Source of the DNA: UASB124 sp041662445 | GTDB taxonomy: Bacteria > Babelota > Babeliae > Babelales > RVW-14 | DNA length: 64,000 nucleotides | Assembly (NCBI GenBank): GCA_041662445.1 | Contig: JBAZSL010000002.1 | Span: 1 to 64,000 of the forward strand | Direction: 5' to 3' | Shown: piece after piece, positions 20,771 through 28,660 of the stretch | Position numbering within the stretch: position 1 is the stretch's first letter | How the letters are laid out: each line of letters opens with the position of its first letter | Position numbers and translations under genes: made by a program | The notes under the pieces: model-generated | Told to the model about the DNA's origin: nothing | Seen by the model: the letters and a program-made list of their open reading frames with translations, nothing else | Database searches by the model: none

Positions 20771-21655
20771 ATGAAGAAAATTATATTCTTGGTGATCTTT
20801 TGTTCTCTGGGAATCACCAACAATAGTGCAGCGATGTGCCCATGGTTCGGCGAGCTTGCCTGCAAGTTGTGTTGTTGTTGCTGTTCTGCTCAACCTGAAC
20901 AATATCAACTTCTTTCAGCGATTAAAACTGGGAATATGTCGGCGGTAAAAGAACTTTTTTCAAAAGAAAGCGACCTAGTTGCAGAGCTTTGGCCGGACTG
21001 CCCACTAGAGCTTCGTAAAATTATTGGAGAATATTGCTCAGACATAGATGCTGCGCTCATTGATAAACATGGTGGAGCTACACTATTGCATGCGGCAGCA
21101 GCACAAGGAGACAGCTCTATGGTGCAATTACTGATTGATAGAGGCTATGACCTGGGTTGCAAAGACAGTGAGGGACATACACCATTACATGTCGCAATAA
21201 TGATGGGAAATGCTGACGCAGTCGAAGCTCTCATTAGGGCTGGAGCAGCTGTTAATGAGCCGAATGCGGAAGGTGATACTCCTCTTGCGTATGCTGTGTT
21301 TTATGGCTGCCATGTAGCGCTAGGAGGCAATACGCATGAAGATTTGGCAAAAAAAAAAGGAATAGAGCGATCTCGTATTGTTCCCAACTATGTTCAATGT
21401 GTTCGGCTTCTTCTTGAGGCAGGTGCAAATCCAAACTGTGTAATTATAATGAAATGCATTCACGAAGCGCCAATCTTACACGTTGCAGTTGCTTGTGGCA
21501 AGGCTGATATGGTTCGTCTGCTTTTAGAGTTCAAAGCGGATCCCATGGTGCAAGTTAATGGTCCCATGGTGCAAGTTAATGGAAGAATAGCGATTGATTT
21601 TGCAGAAACTGAAGAGATAAGAAATTTATTAGGCGGCGGCTCCATAAGCAATTGA
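20771..21655 (+). CDS. Exported ankyrin-repeat protein 2
   Basis: 294 residues, a tandem duplicate of the previous gene: nearly the same signal peptide (FCSLGITNNSAA-M), the same Cys cluster (CKLCCCCCSA), and about five ankyrin repeats (TLLHAAAAQGD, TPLHVAIMMGN, TPLAYAVFYG, a VRLLLEAGANPN unit, and ILHVAVACGK with VRLLLEFKA). It has an extra segment LWPDCPLELRKIIGEY (about residues 76-91) that resembles the core of F-box/PRANC motifs. Near the end a 21-bp tandem duplication repeats seven residues (PMVQVNG twice). Probably a secreted host-directed protein. Confidence 0.85.
   Translation: MKKIIFLVIFCSLGITNNSAAMCPWFGELACKLCCCCCSAQPEQYQLLSAIKTGNMSAVKELFSKESDLVAELWPDCPLELRKIIGEYCSDIDAALIDKHGGATLLHAAAAQGDSSMVQLLIDRGYDLGCKDSEGHTPLHVAIMMGNADAVEALIRAGAAVNEPNAEGDTPLAYAVFYGCHVALGGNTHEDLAKKKGIERSRIVPNYVQCVRLLLEAGANPNCVIIMKCIHEAPILHVAVACGKADMVRLLLEFKADPMVQVNGPMVQVNGRIAIDFAETEEIRNLLGGGSISN
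21541..21582 (+). repeat. Perfect 21-bp tandem duplication inside ankyrin gene 2
   Basis: 21541-21561 and 21562-21582 are identical and in frame, adding seven residues (GPMVQVN). Ankyrin gene 1 has only one unit at this place, so the duplication happened after the genes split. Confidence 0.9.
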
Positions 21656-21670
21656 TCGTGTAAAAGCTAT
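21606..21670 (+). repeat. 65-bp direct repeat, copy 2
   Basis: Identical to 20657-20721. The right end lies just inside the 3' end of the convergent ankyrin gene ending at 21667. Confidence 0.85.
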
Positions 21671-22668
21671 TGCCCAAGTGCTGCCAGAACCATGGCTCGT
21701 ACCGCTTGTACTTGCCGAGGCCATTCTTCCTCCAAATCAGAAAAAACATGTTCGGCTTCATAATAAACGTCATGGCCTTGATCATTCTTTATCTCAGGGT
21801 TTGCACCATTTTCCAATAAAAGACGTACAACCTGAGCTTGGCCGTTGCGAGAGGCAAGGATAAGCGGAGTGTCGCCATCATTATTTTGTAGATCAAGCGG
21901 ATTGTCATAGCTTATGACAAGATTGCAGATTTCAAGAGGAGCTGCTCTCCATGCGGTGCTCAAAAGTGCCAATCTTTGCCTCCACATGGCTGGAATGAGT
22001 AATTTTGCTGTTTCATATTGGTTCGAATCATTGTAACTGACGAGTGAATCAGAGCTACAATGGCCAGGGTGGATTGCACTCTCTGGTCGATAGATGGTGG
22101 GATTCTTGGTTACAACATGTAATGGGGTATCGCCAGAGTTAGTTTGAATAGTTGGATCAGTGCCAGCGAGAAGAAGCTTTACTTTAGGAATAAGGTCAGA
22201 CCTCATGTATCTACTATTTGAACATGCTGCAATACAATGAAGTGCCGTAGTACCATCGTCAAGTTGAAGATTGGGCTGTGCTCCGTTTTCAAGAAGAAGT
22301 TGCACAATAGTAGATTCCGTTTTTGAATGTGCGGTGGCGAGCATTAGAGGCGTTGGCCCATTATAAGACGTTAGCCCATTATAATCTAAGAAACCAGAAA
22401 ATGTGTAATCGCCATGGCTAGGTTTATTAACGTCGGCTCCAGCTGCAATACAGGCTTGTACACCTTTAACATCATTATGAAAGATGACATTAAAAAGGGC
22501 ATCGCCCTTGGTTACCCACAATGCAAACCTTACGAGTTGGTGTACAACAAAACCGTTTTTTTTATTAGCAGGAGCGCTATCAGGAGCCCCCATGGCGGAA
22601 GCGCGTTGGAGAGAAAACCCACTGCAAAATGTTAGTGAGAAGAGAATCGTTTTTGTGAATTTCTTCAT
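21667..22668 (-). CDS. Exported ankyrin-repeat protein 3
   Basis: About 333 residues. Signal peptide MKKFTKTILFSLTFCSGFSLQRASA-M, then ankyrin repeats spread along the protein: ALFNVIFHNDVKGVQACIAAGADVN, TPLMLATAHSKTES with QLLLENGAQPN, TALHCIAACSNS, TPLHVVTKN, and TPLILASRNGQAQVVRLLLENGANPE. Between repeats lies APLEICNLVISY, comparable to the PLELRKIIGEY segment in ankyrin protein 2. ATG 22677 is also open, but the typical K-rich signal start is Met4. Convergent with ankyrin gene 2 with only 11 bp between them. Confidence 0.85.
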   Translation of the reverse strand: MKKFTKTILFSLTFCSGFSLQRASAMGAPDSAPANKKNGFVVHQLVRFALWVTKGDALFNVIFHNDVKGVQACIAAGADVNKPSHGDYTFSGFLDYNGLTSYNGPTPLMLATAHSKTESTIVQLLLENGAQPNLQLDDGTTALHCIAACSNSRYMRSDLIPKVKLLLAGTDPTIQTNSGDTPLHVVTKNPTIYRPESAIHPGHCSSDSLVSYNDSNQYETAKLLIPAMWRQRLALLSTAWRAAPLEICNLVISYDNPLDLQNNDGDTPLILASRNGQAQVVRLLLENGANPEIKNDQGHDVYYEAEHVFSDLEEEWPRQVQAVRAMVLAALGQ

Positions 22669-22673
22669 GTTGA

Positions 22674-23810
22674 TCAAAACACCGTCGTTGTAGCTATAAT
22701 GCCACTTCTTTCATATGCAATTGAACGCGCTTTTGCTTTGAGCAACGCCTCTGCCAGTGTCTCTTTTTTTGAAACGATGCCATCGTCCTGTTCTTTGAAC
22801 TCCAAGAAGAAGACCGCTTTGTGTTCAAGGTCATGTTCAACTTGGTGGTAGAATTTTACGGGAAGCGCGGCTCCGGTTAGATCCAAAAAGAAGCAGAAGC
22901 GGTGTGTGAGCGTCCACAATAAGTCATCCAAATCATCCATATGGTTAATGATGCCATGGTTGCCTAACAGCTGAAGTTTGTTGGCGATTCCGATAAATGA
23001 TTTCCAGCTATTTTCATTTGATTTTGGATCCCAAATAGCCTTGGAAATAATGGTATCAAACAGTCGAAATATGATTTGTCGTAGTCGTTCACGTGTTTCA
23101 TTATGGGCAGCCTGTTTCTGCGCGCCATCGATTTGTTGCTTACAATAGGTTGCAAGTTCTTGAGCAAGTGTGGATAAAAATGAATCAGGCGTGGCTTGAA
23201 ACTCTTTGATATGATCGGTGAGCTTGGTAAGTAACGTGTTTTCAATATTCTTTTTAATGAAGGTTAAGTCGCTTGTTACTTGCGTAGTCTGTTCGGCGGT
23301 GAAATGTCGCTCAATGCTTGTAGGAATGGACTCAATGAGGTGAGCAATGACATGGTCGTCAACGAGCTCAGCGGCTTTGAATTTATTATAAAAAAGACGC
23401 ATGCCAACATAAACGGTGGTTGTATCCAAGGTCATTTCATTGCTGAGATCAAGAAAATTTTTGATGTGTGCGGCATCCTGCGAGAGGGCAAGTGCATAGT
23501 CTTTTCGGTTGTAAACCTCTTTAATATACTTTAAGAAGGATTTTTGAAAGACTTCATTTTTTGATTCCTCGGAGGCATGGTGTTTTTGCAGGTCCCGAGA
23601 AATGCTATCGTGACTATAGAAAAGGTCCTTAAGTGATTGCGATGCGAATTGAGCCGGCGTGCTTTCTCCCAGCACCTCATCAAGATCGACGATCTCTTTA
23701 AGGTTTTGGTCATTCTGGGGATTTTGTGCGTTACCTTTACACATTGAGTGAAGCATGAATACACTAACCAAACAGATGAGATAACGAGTAAATGGGAGGC
23801 GAGTTATCAT
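22674..23810 (-). CDS. Exported protein of unknown function
   Basis: 378 residues. N-terminal hydrophobic segment (YLICLVSVFMLHSMC) consistent with a signal peptide, or a lipoprotein if the Cys is used. A long, mainly helical, Gln/Asn- and acid-rich body with no recognised domain. The C-terminal end GIIATTTVF recurs as a fossil at 19013. Upstream of, and nearly contiguous with, ankyrin gene 3 on the same strand, so the two are probably co-transcribed. Last gene of the exported-protein island. Confidence 0.62.
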   Translation of the reverse strand: MITRLPFTRYLICLVSVFMLHSMCKGNAQNPQNDQNLKEIVDLDEVLGESTPAQFASQSLKDLFYSHDSISRDLQKHHASEESKNEVFQKSFLKYIKEVYNRKDYALALSQDAAHIKNFLDLSNEMTLDTTTVYVGMRLFYNKFKAAELVDDHVIAHLIESIPTSIERHFTAEQTTQVTSDLTFIKKNIENTLLTKLTDHIKEFQATPDSFLSTLAQELATYCKQQIDGAQKQAAHNETRERLRQIIFRLFDTIISKAIWDPKSNENSWKSFIGIANKLQLLGNHGIINHMDDLDDLLWTLTHRFCFFLDLTGAALPVKFYHQVEHDLEHKAVFFLEFKEQDDGIVSKKETLAEALLKAKARSIAYERSGIIATTTVF

Positions 23811-23897
23811 GAGTGCGCCCTTTCGAAAAAGGAGAATGTCAGAAACCTCTTTATTGAATATGAAAAATATAGTACCTGTGTCAAGTAAGTAAGAGAC

Positions 23898-23925
23898 TTG
23901 TTGTATATTGTGATAAATTTATACA
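23898..23925 (+). promoter_or_regulatory. Candidate promoter of the gsp operon
   Basis: TTGTTG (23898-23903), a 16-bp spacer, TATACA (23920-23925), about 45 bp before the gspF ATG. GGAGGA near 23955 is a strong ribosome site. Confidence 0.4.
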
Positions 23926-23970
23926 AATTTTGCTACCACCCAGTATACCTCATCTGGAGGAAGCTACACT

Positions 23971-25185
23971 ATGCCATTATATCAGTATGATTCATTTAAC
24001 AGGCGCGGTGATCGCGTTCGCGGAACCATTGAAGCAGTATCGCCCCAGGTTGCCAAAGAAACACTGCAAGGGCAAGGGCTGTTGCCAACACAAATTGTTG
24101 AAATTGCGGGTGAAAAATCACGTTCATGGGTTGCGGGCCTGTTTGAAAAAAAAGTTGATCAAAAAACGGTAATTCTTTTTACGCGTCAATTGGGCGTTCT
24201 TCTTAAATCTGCTGTTCCTTTGCTTCAGGCGCTTGAGTTACTTGCTGAGCAGTTCGACGGACGATTTAGACGGGTGCTGATCAGCATAAAGGATGGGATT
24301 AAATCTGGTGAACCATTTGCCAAAGAACTGTCTCGCTATCCCAAAATTTTCTCCAATGTCTACGTGCAGCTGGTACGCGCCGGTGAAGCAACCGGTAAGT
24401 TGGACATTATTCTGTCACGGCTCACCAATTATCTTGAGCGTGCTGAGGAGACAAAAAAAGCCGTGCGCAAAGCAATGACATACCCCATTCTTATGCTCTC
24501 GTTTTCAATATTGGTAGTTGTTGGCCTGCTTGTTGGGCTTGTTCCTCGTTTACAAAGTTTATTTGAGCAAACCGGTCAAGCCCTGCCCGGTCCTACCAAG
24601 TTATTGCTGGCGATGTCTAATTTTGTGCAAAGCAACATGACATTGTTATCGGTGATATTGGTCGGTGCCCTTATTTTTTTCCTGTATGTGCGAACCAAGC
24701 CAAAAGGGAAGTATCGCATCGATGAACTTTTATTGCGTTTGCCTATTACGTCATATTTTTCACGAACTAAAGCAATTGTTCAGTTTTCAAAAACATTGGG
24801 TATGTTGCTTGAAAGTGGCGTTAATTTGTCGGATGCGCTTGATATTGTGTGTAATATTGTAGATAACAAAGTTTTGACGCAACAATTGCAACAAGCGCGG
24901 ACAAAGATTATTAAAGAAGGTAAAATTGCAAAATATTTGAAGGAGACCAACATTTTCCCTACTATAGCAAGCTACATGATTAATACCGGTGAACAGTCGG
25001 GCAAGCTTGCCGAAATGTTGCTTACGGTGGGAAATGATTATGACGTCGAACTTCAAGAGAGAACCGAAGGGTTAACGGCAGCGATCTCACCGGTAATGAC
25101 CATTGTGATGGCGGTGGTTATTGGTTTTATTATGATTTCTATTTTTTTGCCAATTATGGGCATGGCGGATTTGTCTAAAATCTAA
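23971..25185 (+). CDS. gspF: Type II secretion/type IV pilus inner-membrane platform protein GspF
   Basis: 404 residues, the normal length of GspF/PilC. Two T2SSF domains (about 68-190 and 270-392), each with the typical FTRQLGVLLKSAVPLLQAL and FSKTLGMLLESGVNLSDAL starts and GEATGKLD / GEQSGKLAEML motifs. Three membrane segments (about 170-190, 222-242, 372-395). The N-terminal MPLYQYDSFNRRG is the family start. It forms the polytopic core of the assembly platform that lifts the pseudopilus. First gene of gspF-G-H-I-J-K. No gspD, gspE or prepilin peptidase is in this window. Confidence 0.93.
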   Translation: MPLYQYDSFNRRGDRVRGTIEAVSPQVAKETLQGQGLLPTQIVEIAGEKSRSWVAGLFEKKVDQKTVILFTRQLGVLLKSAVPLLQALELLAEQFDGRFRRVLISIKDGIKSGEPFAKELSRYPKIFSNVYVQLVRAGEATGKLDIILSRLTNYLERAEETKKAVRKAMTYPILMLSFSILVVVGLLVGLVPRLQSLFEQTGQALPGPTKLLLAMSNFVQSNMTLLSVILVGALIFFLYVRTKPKGKYRIDELLLRLPITSYFSRTKAIVQFSKTLGMLLESGVNLSDALDIVCNIVDNKVLTQQLQQARTKIIKEGKIAKYLKETNIFPTIASYMINTGEQSGKLAEMLLTVGNDYDVELQERTEGLTAAISPVMTIVMAVVIGFIMISIFLPIMGMADLSKI

Positions 25186-25213
25186 AGGTTATAACAATTC
25201 TGAAAGGACATTA

Positions 25214-25654
25214 ATGCAAATGCGTGTTAAAGAGGCGTTTACTCTTTTAGAAATGATGGTGGTTTTGGCTTTAATTGGCGTAATTATGGCCTTTGCCTTA
25301 CCTCGAGTCACCAAGTATTTACGGGATACAGGAAAAGCCGAGATCAAATTTAAAATAGAACGAATTAAAGAAGCCTTAATTGATTATCGGATGACCTTTG
25401 ATGCGTATCCAACAACTCGAGAGGGATTGCGGGCTTTAGTGACCAATCCACATCCGAATGTAGAAGCATTCAAAAGAAATGCCGATAAATGGCCATTCGT
25501 TAAGGAAGAAGAGATTGCCGATAAAACAGGTAATGAGTTTATTTACAATTGTCCCCCTGTGAAATATAAAGGCACCTACCGCTATCTCGAATTGATATAT
25601 CTTGGTCCAACGCAAACAGAGGGTGATCCTGACGGTTATGTCGACGGGATATAA
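25214..25654 (+). CDS. gspG: Major pseudopilin GspG
   Basis: 146 residues. Class III prepilin signal: short positive leader MQMRVKEA, then FTLLEMMVVLALIGVIMAFALP, with the Glu5 needed for assembly. Ala replaces the usual Gly before the cleavage site. The body has the GspG pattern (IKEALIDYRMTFDAYPTTREGLRAL, DKWPF, and a C-terminal GDPDGYVDGI). It polymerises into the pseudopilus. Its end overlaps gspH by 17 bp. Confidence 0.92.
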   Translation: MQMRVKEAFTLLEMMVVLALIGVIMAFALPRVTKYLRDTGKAEIKFKIERIKEALIDYRMTFDAYPTTREGLRALVTNPHPNVEAFKRNADKWPFVKEEEIADKTGNEFIYNCPPVKYKGTYRYLELIYLGPTQTEGDPDGYVDGI

Positions 25655-26216
25655 TATCTCAAAAAATCATACAGCATTTACGTTGCTTGAAACATTGGTG
25701 GTGATTGCTCTTATGATAGTGATCGCCGCCTTTACGCTTCCGCGACTTTTTCGCAGAGCTCCCGCAGTTGAATGGAAAAATATTGCGGATGACCTCAATA
25801 ATCTGGTACTTTTTGCGCGGCATAATGCCATCGAAGAGCGCAGAACGCTCCGTATTGTTTTCCGTCAAATCGCCAACAATCGCGATACCATTACGGTAGA
25901 AGAACCGATTGATGATCCTGATAGACCGGGGCGTGTTAAGTATCGACCGGTTTCTTCATACTACATGACAACGATATATCGTCTGGCTGATGGGGTGAAA
26001 TTGAAAGCCGTTTATCATGGCAAACGCGAAATGCTTGCGGATAACCGCGGGGTTGCGTATGGTGCGGTAACCCCAGATGGTTTGGTGCAAGATATTGTGG
26101 TGCACATGACACGGGTGTTAAATGGCACGGAATCAGGCGGAACATTTAAAATGAATCCTTTTCTGGGAACATTTGAATTTTATGATGGCTTGCTGCGGCC
26201 AGGACATTCTACCTAA
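25638..26216 (+). CDS. gspH: Minor pseudopilin GspH-like
   Basis: About 192 residues. Prepilin N-terminus HTAFTLLETLVVIALMIVIAAFTLP, with the cleavage site again A|F and Glu5. The downstream domain (LNNLVLFARHNAIEERRTLRIVF) fits GspH/FimT. Upstream in-frame starts to 25602 exist, but ATG 25638 inside the end of gspG is better placed for translational coupling. A tip or minor pseudopilus component. Confidence 0.8.
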   Translation: MSTGYNISKNHTAFTLLETLVVIALMIVIAAFTLPRLFRRAPAVEWKNIADDLNNLVLFARHNAIEERRTLRIVFRQIANNRDTITVEEPIDDPDRPGRVKYRPVSSYYMTTIYRLADGVKLKAVYHGKREMLADNRGVAYGAVTPDGLVQDIVVHMTRVLNGTESGGTFKMNPFLGTFEFYDGLLRPGHST

Positions 26217-26230
26217 GCGAAAGATATGGC

Positions 26231-26641
26231 ATGCGTCGTTTGCAACCGGCATATATGCTTCTTGAAGTTTTTTTAGCAATGAGTATTGCGATCGTTGCCG
26301 TTGCTGTTGCATCAAATTTGCAATTGCGCTCGTGGATTCGTGTGACGCGTGATCATGATGATCTTGAAAAAGTTTTTTTGATTAAAAAAAGTCTTTATGC
26401 TGCTTATAGCGAACCGAATGCGCGTGCAAAAAGAGTGGTGACGCAGCTTGAAAATCCTCCTGTAAAAATAATTACAGACTTTAATGATGTTTCGGCAAAA
26501 TCCTCATTGGCTGAGTTCAAGAACAATCTAAGAATGGCGAAGGTTATGGGGACGTGGAAGTTTGAAAATGCTTCTCGGTCAAATACCATGATCATGGTGG
26601 TTCCACGGTTCGAATCCAAATCAACAACAGAAAAGAAATAG
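26231..26641 (+). CDS. gspI: Minor pseudopilin GspI-like
   Basis: 136 residues. Leader MRRLQPA, then YMLLEVFLAMSIAIVAVAVASNLQ: a prepilin segment with Tyr in place of Phe and the Glu5 kept. Position between gspH and gspJ supports GspI. The body is short and divergent. The spacing to gspJ is 2 bp. Confidence 0.72.
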   Translation: MRRLQPAYMLLEVFLAMSIAIVAVAVASNLQLRSWIRVTRDHDDLEKVFLIKKSLYAAYSEPNARAKRVVTQLENPPVKIITDFNDVSAKSSLAEFKNNLRMAKVMGTWKFENASRSNTMIMVVPRFESKSTTEKK

Positions 26642-26643
26642 CC

Positions 26644-27543
26644 ATGAAGTTTCTAAAAGGTTTTACGTTACTTGAAATGCTTTTGGCTATGGCCCTTTCG
26701 AGCATCATTGTTGTTGGTTTGGTCCAGCTGTATCGCGGCGTTATGAACAGTTTTGTTGTGTGCCAAGATTTAATGGGCATTGATAGGAAAGTGAGCCTGC
26801 TTTTTAATCAAATGGAGCGTGATTTTTCATCTGCTTATATACCATTCTTAGAGATGGAAAAGAAAAGCGATAAGGAAAAAACAGCTGCGGAGAAAAAAGC
26901 AAAAGAGCAACGTAAAACATTTTTTGTTGGTACGGTGAAAGATCAATTTGAGCCGACATCAAAAGTGCATGGTAAGCGTGCAGATCTCTTAGCATACGTG
27001 AGTTGTATATGTACCAATCCTTTGCAAATTGTTGATGAACGTCGGCAGCGGTTGGTGCGTGTAGTGTATGAGCTTGTGGTGGACAAGGCTAAGAAGGCAA
27101 CAGGACAGACGCTGTATCAGCTGGTACGTCGAGAAACGACCGAGTTGGCAAACGTGCGCGCTTGGGTGAGCGATTTTGAGCCGCCGGTACAGAAGCATAA
27201 TATTAGAACTTATGTGGTTGCGGACAACATAAAAGGCTTTTTTATTGAGTACAGCATGCCACGTGAAAGTAAGGGCGAAAAGTCTGAAGAAAAAACAGAG
27301 CTCGTCTTGCCTAAATGGGGCGATCGCGAAGATACCAAAGCAGTGGTTCCACAAAAAGTTAGTGTTTGGATGGATGTTTGGAACGATACTAAGCGGCGTA
27401 GCTTTAGGTTTCATGCTGTGTTTCCTGTTTTTTCGTATCCCACGCAAGATCCGACTAAGTCAAAACAACCACAAAAAGCAGCGGGTTCACCAAAAACTCC
27501 CGCCGCGGCAAAAAAAACAGCTGCAAAGGGCGCAAAAGAATGA
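26644..27543 (+). CDS. gspJ: Minor pseudopilin GspJ-like
   Basis: 299 residues. MKFLKG|FTLLEMLLAMALSSIIVVGLVQLY is a textbook prepilin signal with G|F and Glu5. The body is larger than most GspJ proteins because of Lys-rich inserts (KKSDKEKTAAEKKAKEQ) and a Pro/Ala/Lys tail at the C-terminus. Overlaps gspK (ATGATG at 27540). With GspI and GspK it would form the pseudopilus tip complex. Confidence 0.78.
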   Translation: MKFLKGFTLLEMLLAMALSSIIVVGLVQLYRGVMNSFVVCQDLMGIDRKVSLLFNQMERDFSSAYIPFLEMEKKSDKEKTAAEKKAKEQRKTFFVGTVKDQFEPTSKVHGKRADLLAYVSCICTNPLQIVDERRQRLVRVVYELVVDKAKKATGQTLYQLVRRETTELANVRAWVSDFEPPVQKHNIRTYVVADNIKGFFIEYSMPRESKGEKSEEKTELVLPKWGDREDTKAVVPQKVSVWMDVWNDTKRRSFRFHAVFPVFSYPTQDPTKSKQPQKAAGSPKTPAAAKKTAAKGAKE

Positions 27544-28640
27544 TGCACCATAAATCAGGTTCAATCATTGTTTATACCCTTATGATCTTGGCGATCATTA
27601 TTTTTTTAATGCAACAACTTGTGCGCAGCTCGTTTGTGCATGCAAATTTTATGCGTACGATGATTGACCGAGAAAATGCAGAAATTCTTGCGCTCAGTGG
27701 GGTGTCAATTGCCATGGCGCAGCTTACTATTGACGAAAAGGATGCCGAGTCGACTGAAAAGAAAAAAGCAGGGACAGAAGCAAAAAAAAGCCCAGAGCAA
27801 GTATTACTTGAGCGGCTCTTGCCTCATCTGAATCGTTGGCATGACTTTAAGCTTACTGAAAAAGTTGATGGTATTGATGGCCTTATTCGTGTGTGCGTTT
27901 CATGTGAAGATGGGAAACTAAATATTAATCAGGCTTTTAATTTTGAAAAAATGGAGTTCAAGCCTGAATATGAATGGGTCAAGAAACTTACACTTTCTGG
28001 ACGGCTTGCGGTTGGTGAGTTGGCGACACGGCTTACCGATTTTTTAAAACAACGTAAGCGTAAAATTGATGATATTTCGGAACTGCTTGCGGTTCCGGGT
28101 CTAGAAGCTTTTTCTCTTTTTTATACGCCGCCCGAGCTCCCTGCCAAAGGTAAACGGGATGAACCCAATACGGAGCATGCACTGAGTGATGTGTTCACCA
28201 CATGGACGACGGATGACAAAGTAAACCTCTTGTGGCTCTCCGATTCTCTTTCAGGTATTTTTGGGTTACGTCGACCATTGGCTCGTGATGCTGAAACACG
28301 TAAAGACATTTTTGATCAGTTTATAAAAGCATTTGATAAAAACAAAGTGCGTGATTTTGATGCGAATTGGAAAACAGTTGAACCTTTGTATGGACCTAAA
28401 CCAAAAATGTTTCCCGAAATCAAAAATATTTTTTCAAAAGATTTTGGGCCAAAAATCTTTTCTGTGGTATCTTGTGGAAAAGTGGGAAGAGTAGAACAAC
28501 GTGTCATTGCCGTTATGCGGCAGGAAGATGTAAAGCCAGAGGCTAAACATGATCGCAAGGGGAAATCGGGGGATGATAAAAGCACATCAGTCAAGGCTCC
28601 TGGTAAGAGGTTCAAAATTTTGAGGGTTTACTGGCTTTAA
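27540..28640 (+). CDS. gspK: Pseudopilus tip protein GspK
   Basis: 366 residues. N-terminal membrane segment SIIVYTLMILAIIIFLMQQ lacking Glu5, as expected for GspK. The central part has CEDGKLNINQAF and LLAVPGLEAF, matching the GspK saddle domain, and repeated Lys-rich low-complexity inserts like those of gspJ, including a Lys/Asp-rich C-terminal stretch. GspK caps the pseudopilus. The missing Glu5 is a family trait, not a defect. Confidence 0.82.
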   Translation: MMHHKSGSIIVYTLMILAIIIFLMQQLVRSSFVHANFMRTMIDRENAEILALSGVSIAMAQLTIDEKDAESTEKKKAGTEAKKSPEQVLLERLLPHLNRWHDFKLTEKVDGIDGLIRVCVSCEDGKLNINQAFNFEKMEFKPEYEWVKKLTLSGRLAVGELATRLTDFLKQRKRKIDDISELLAVPGLEAFSLFYTPPELPAKGKRDEPNTEHALSDVFTTWTTDDKVNLLWLSDSLSGIFGLRRPLARDAETRKDIFDQFIKAFDKNKVRDFDANWKTVEPLYGPKPKMFPEIKNIFSKDFGPKIFSVVSCGKVGRVEQRVIAVMRQEDVKPEAKHDRKGKSGDDKSTSVKAPGKRFKILRVYWL

Positions 28641-28660
28641 GCAAAAGGTAAGGTGTTACA

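Noticed and set aside
23810..23970. An attachment site or integrase boundary at the end of the exported-protein island
   Set aside because: No integrase, tRNA or direct repeat flanks the island, so I do not call it a mobile island.
26595..26625. tRNA-like GGTTCGAATCC
   Set aside because: It lies inside the gspI coding sequence and has no matching acceptor or anticodon arms.
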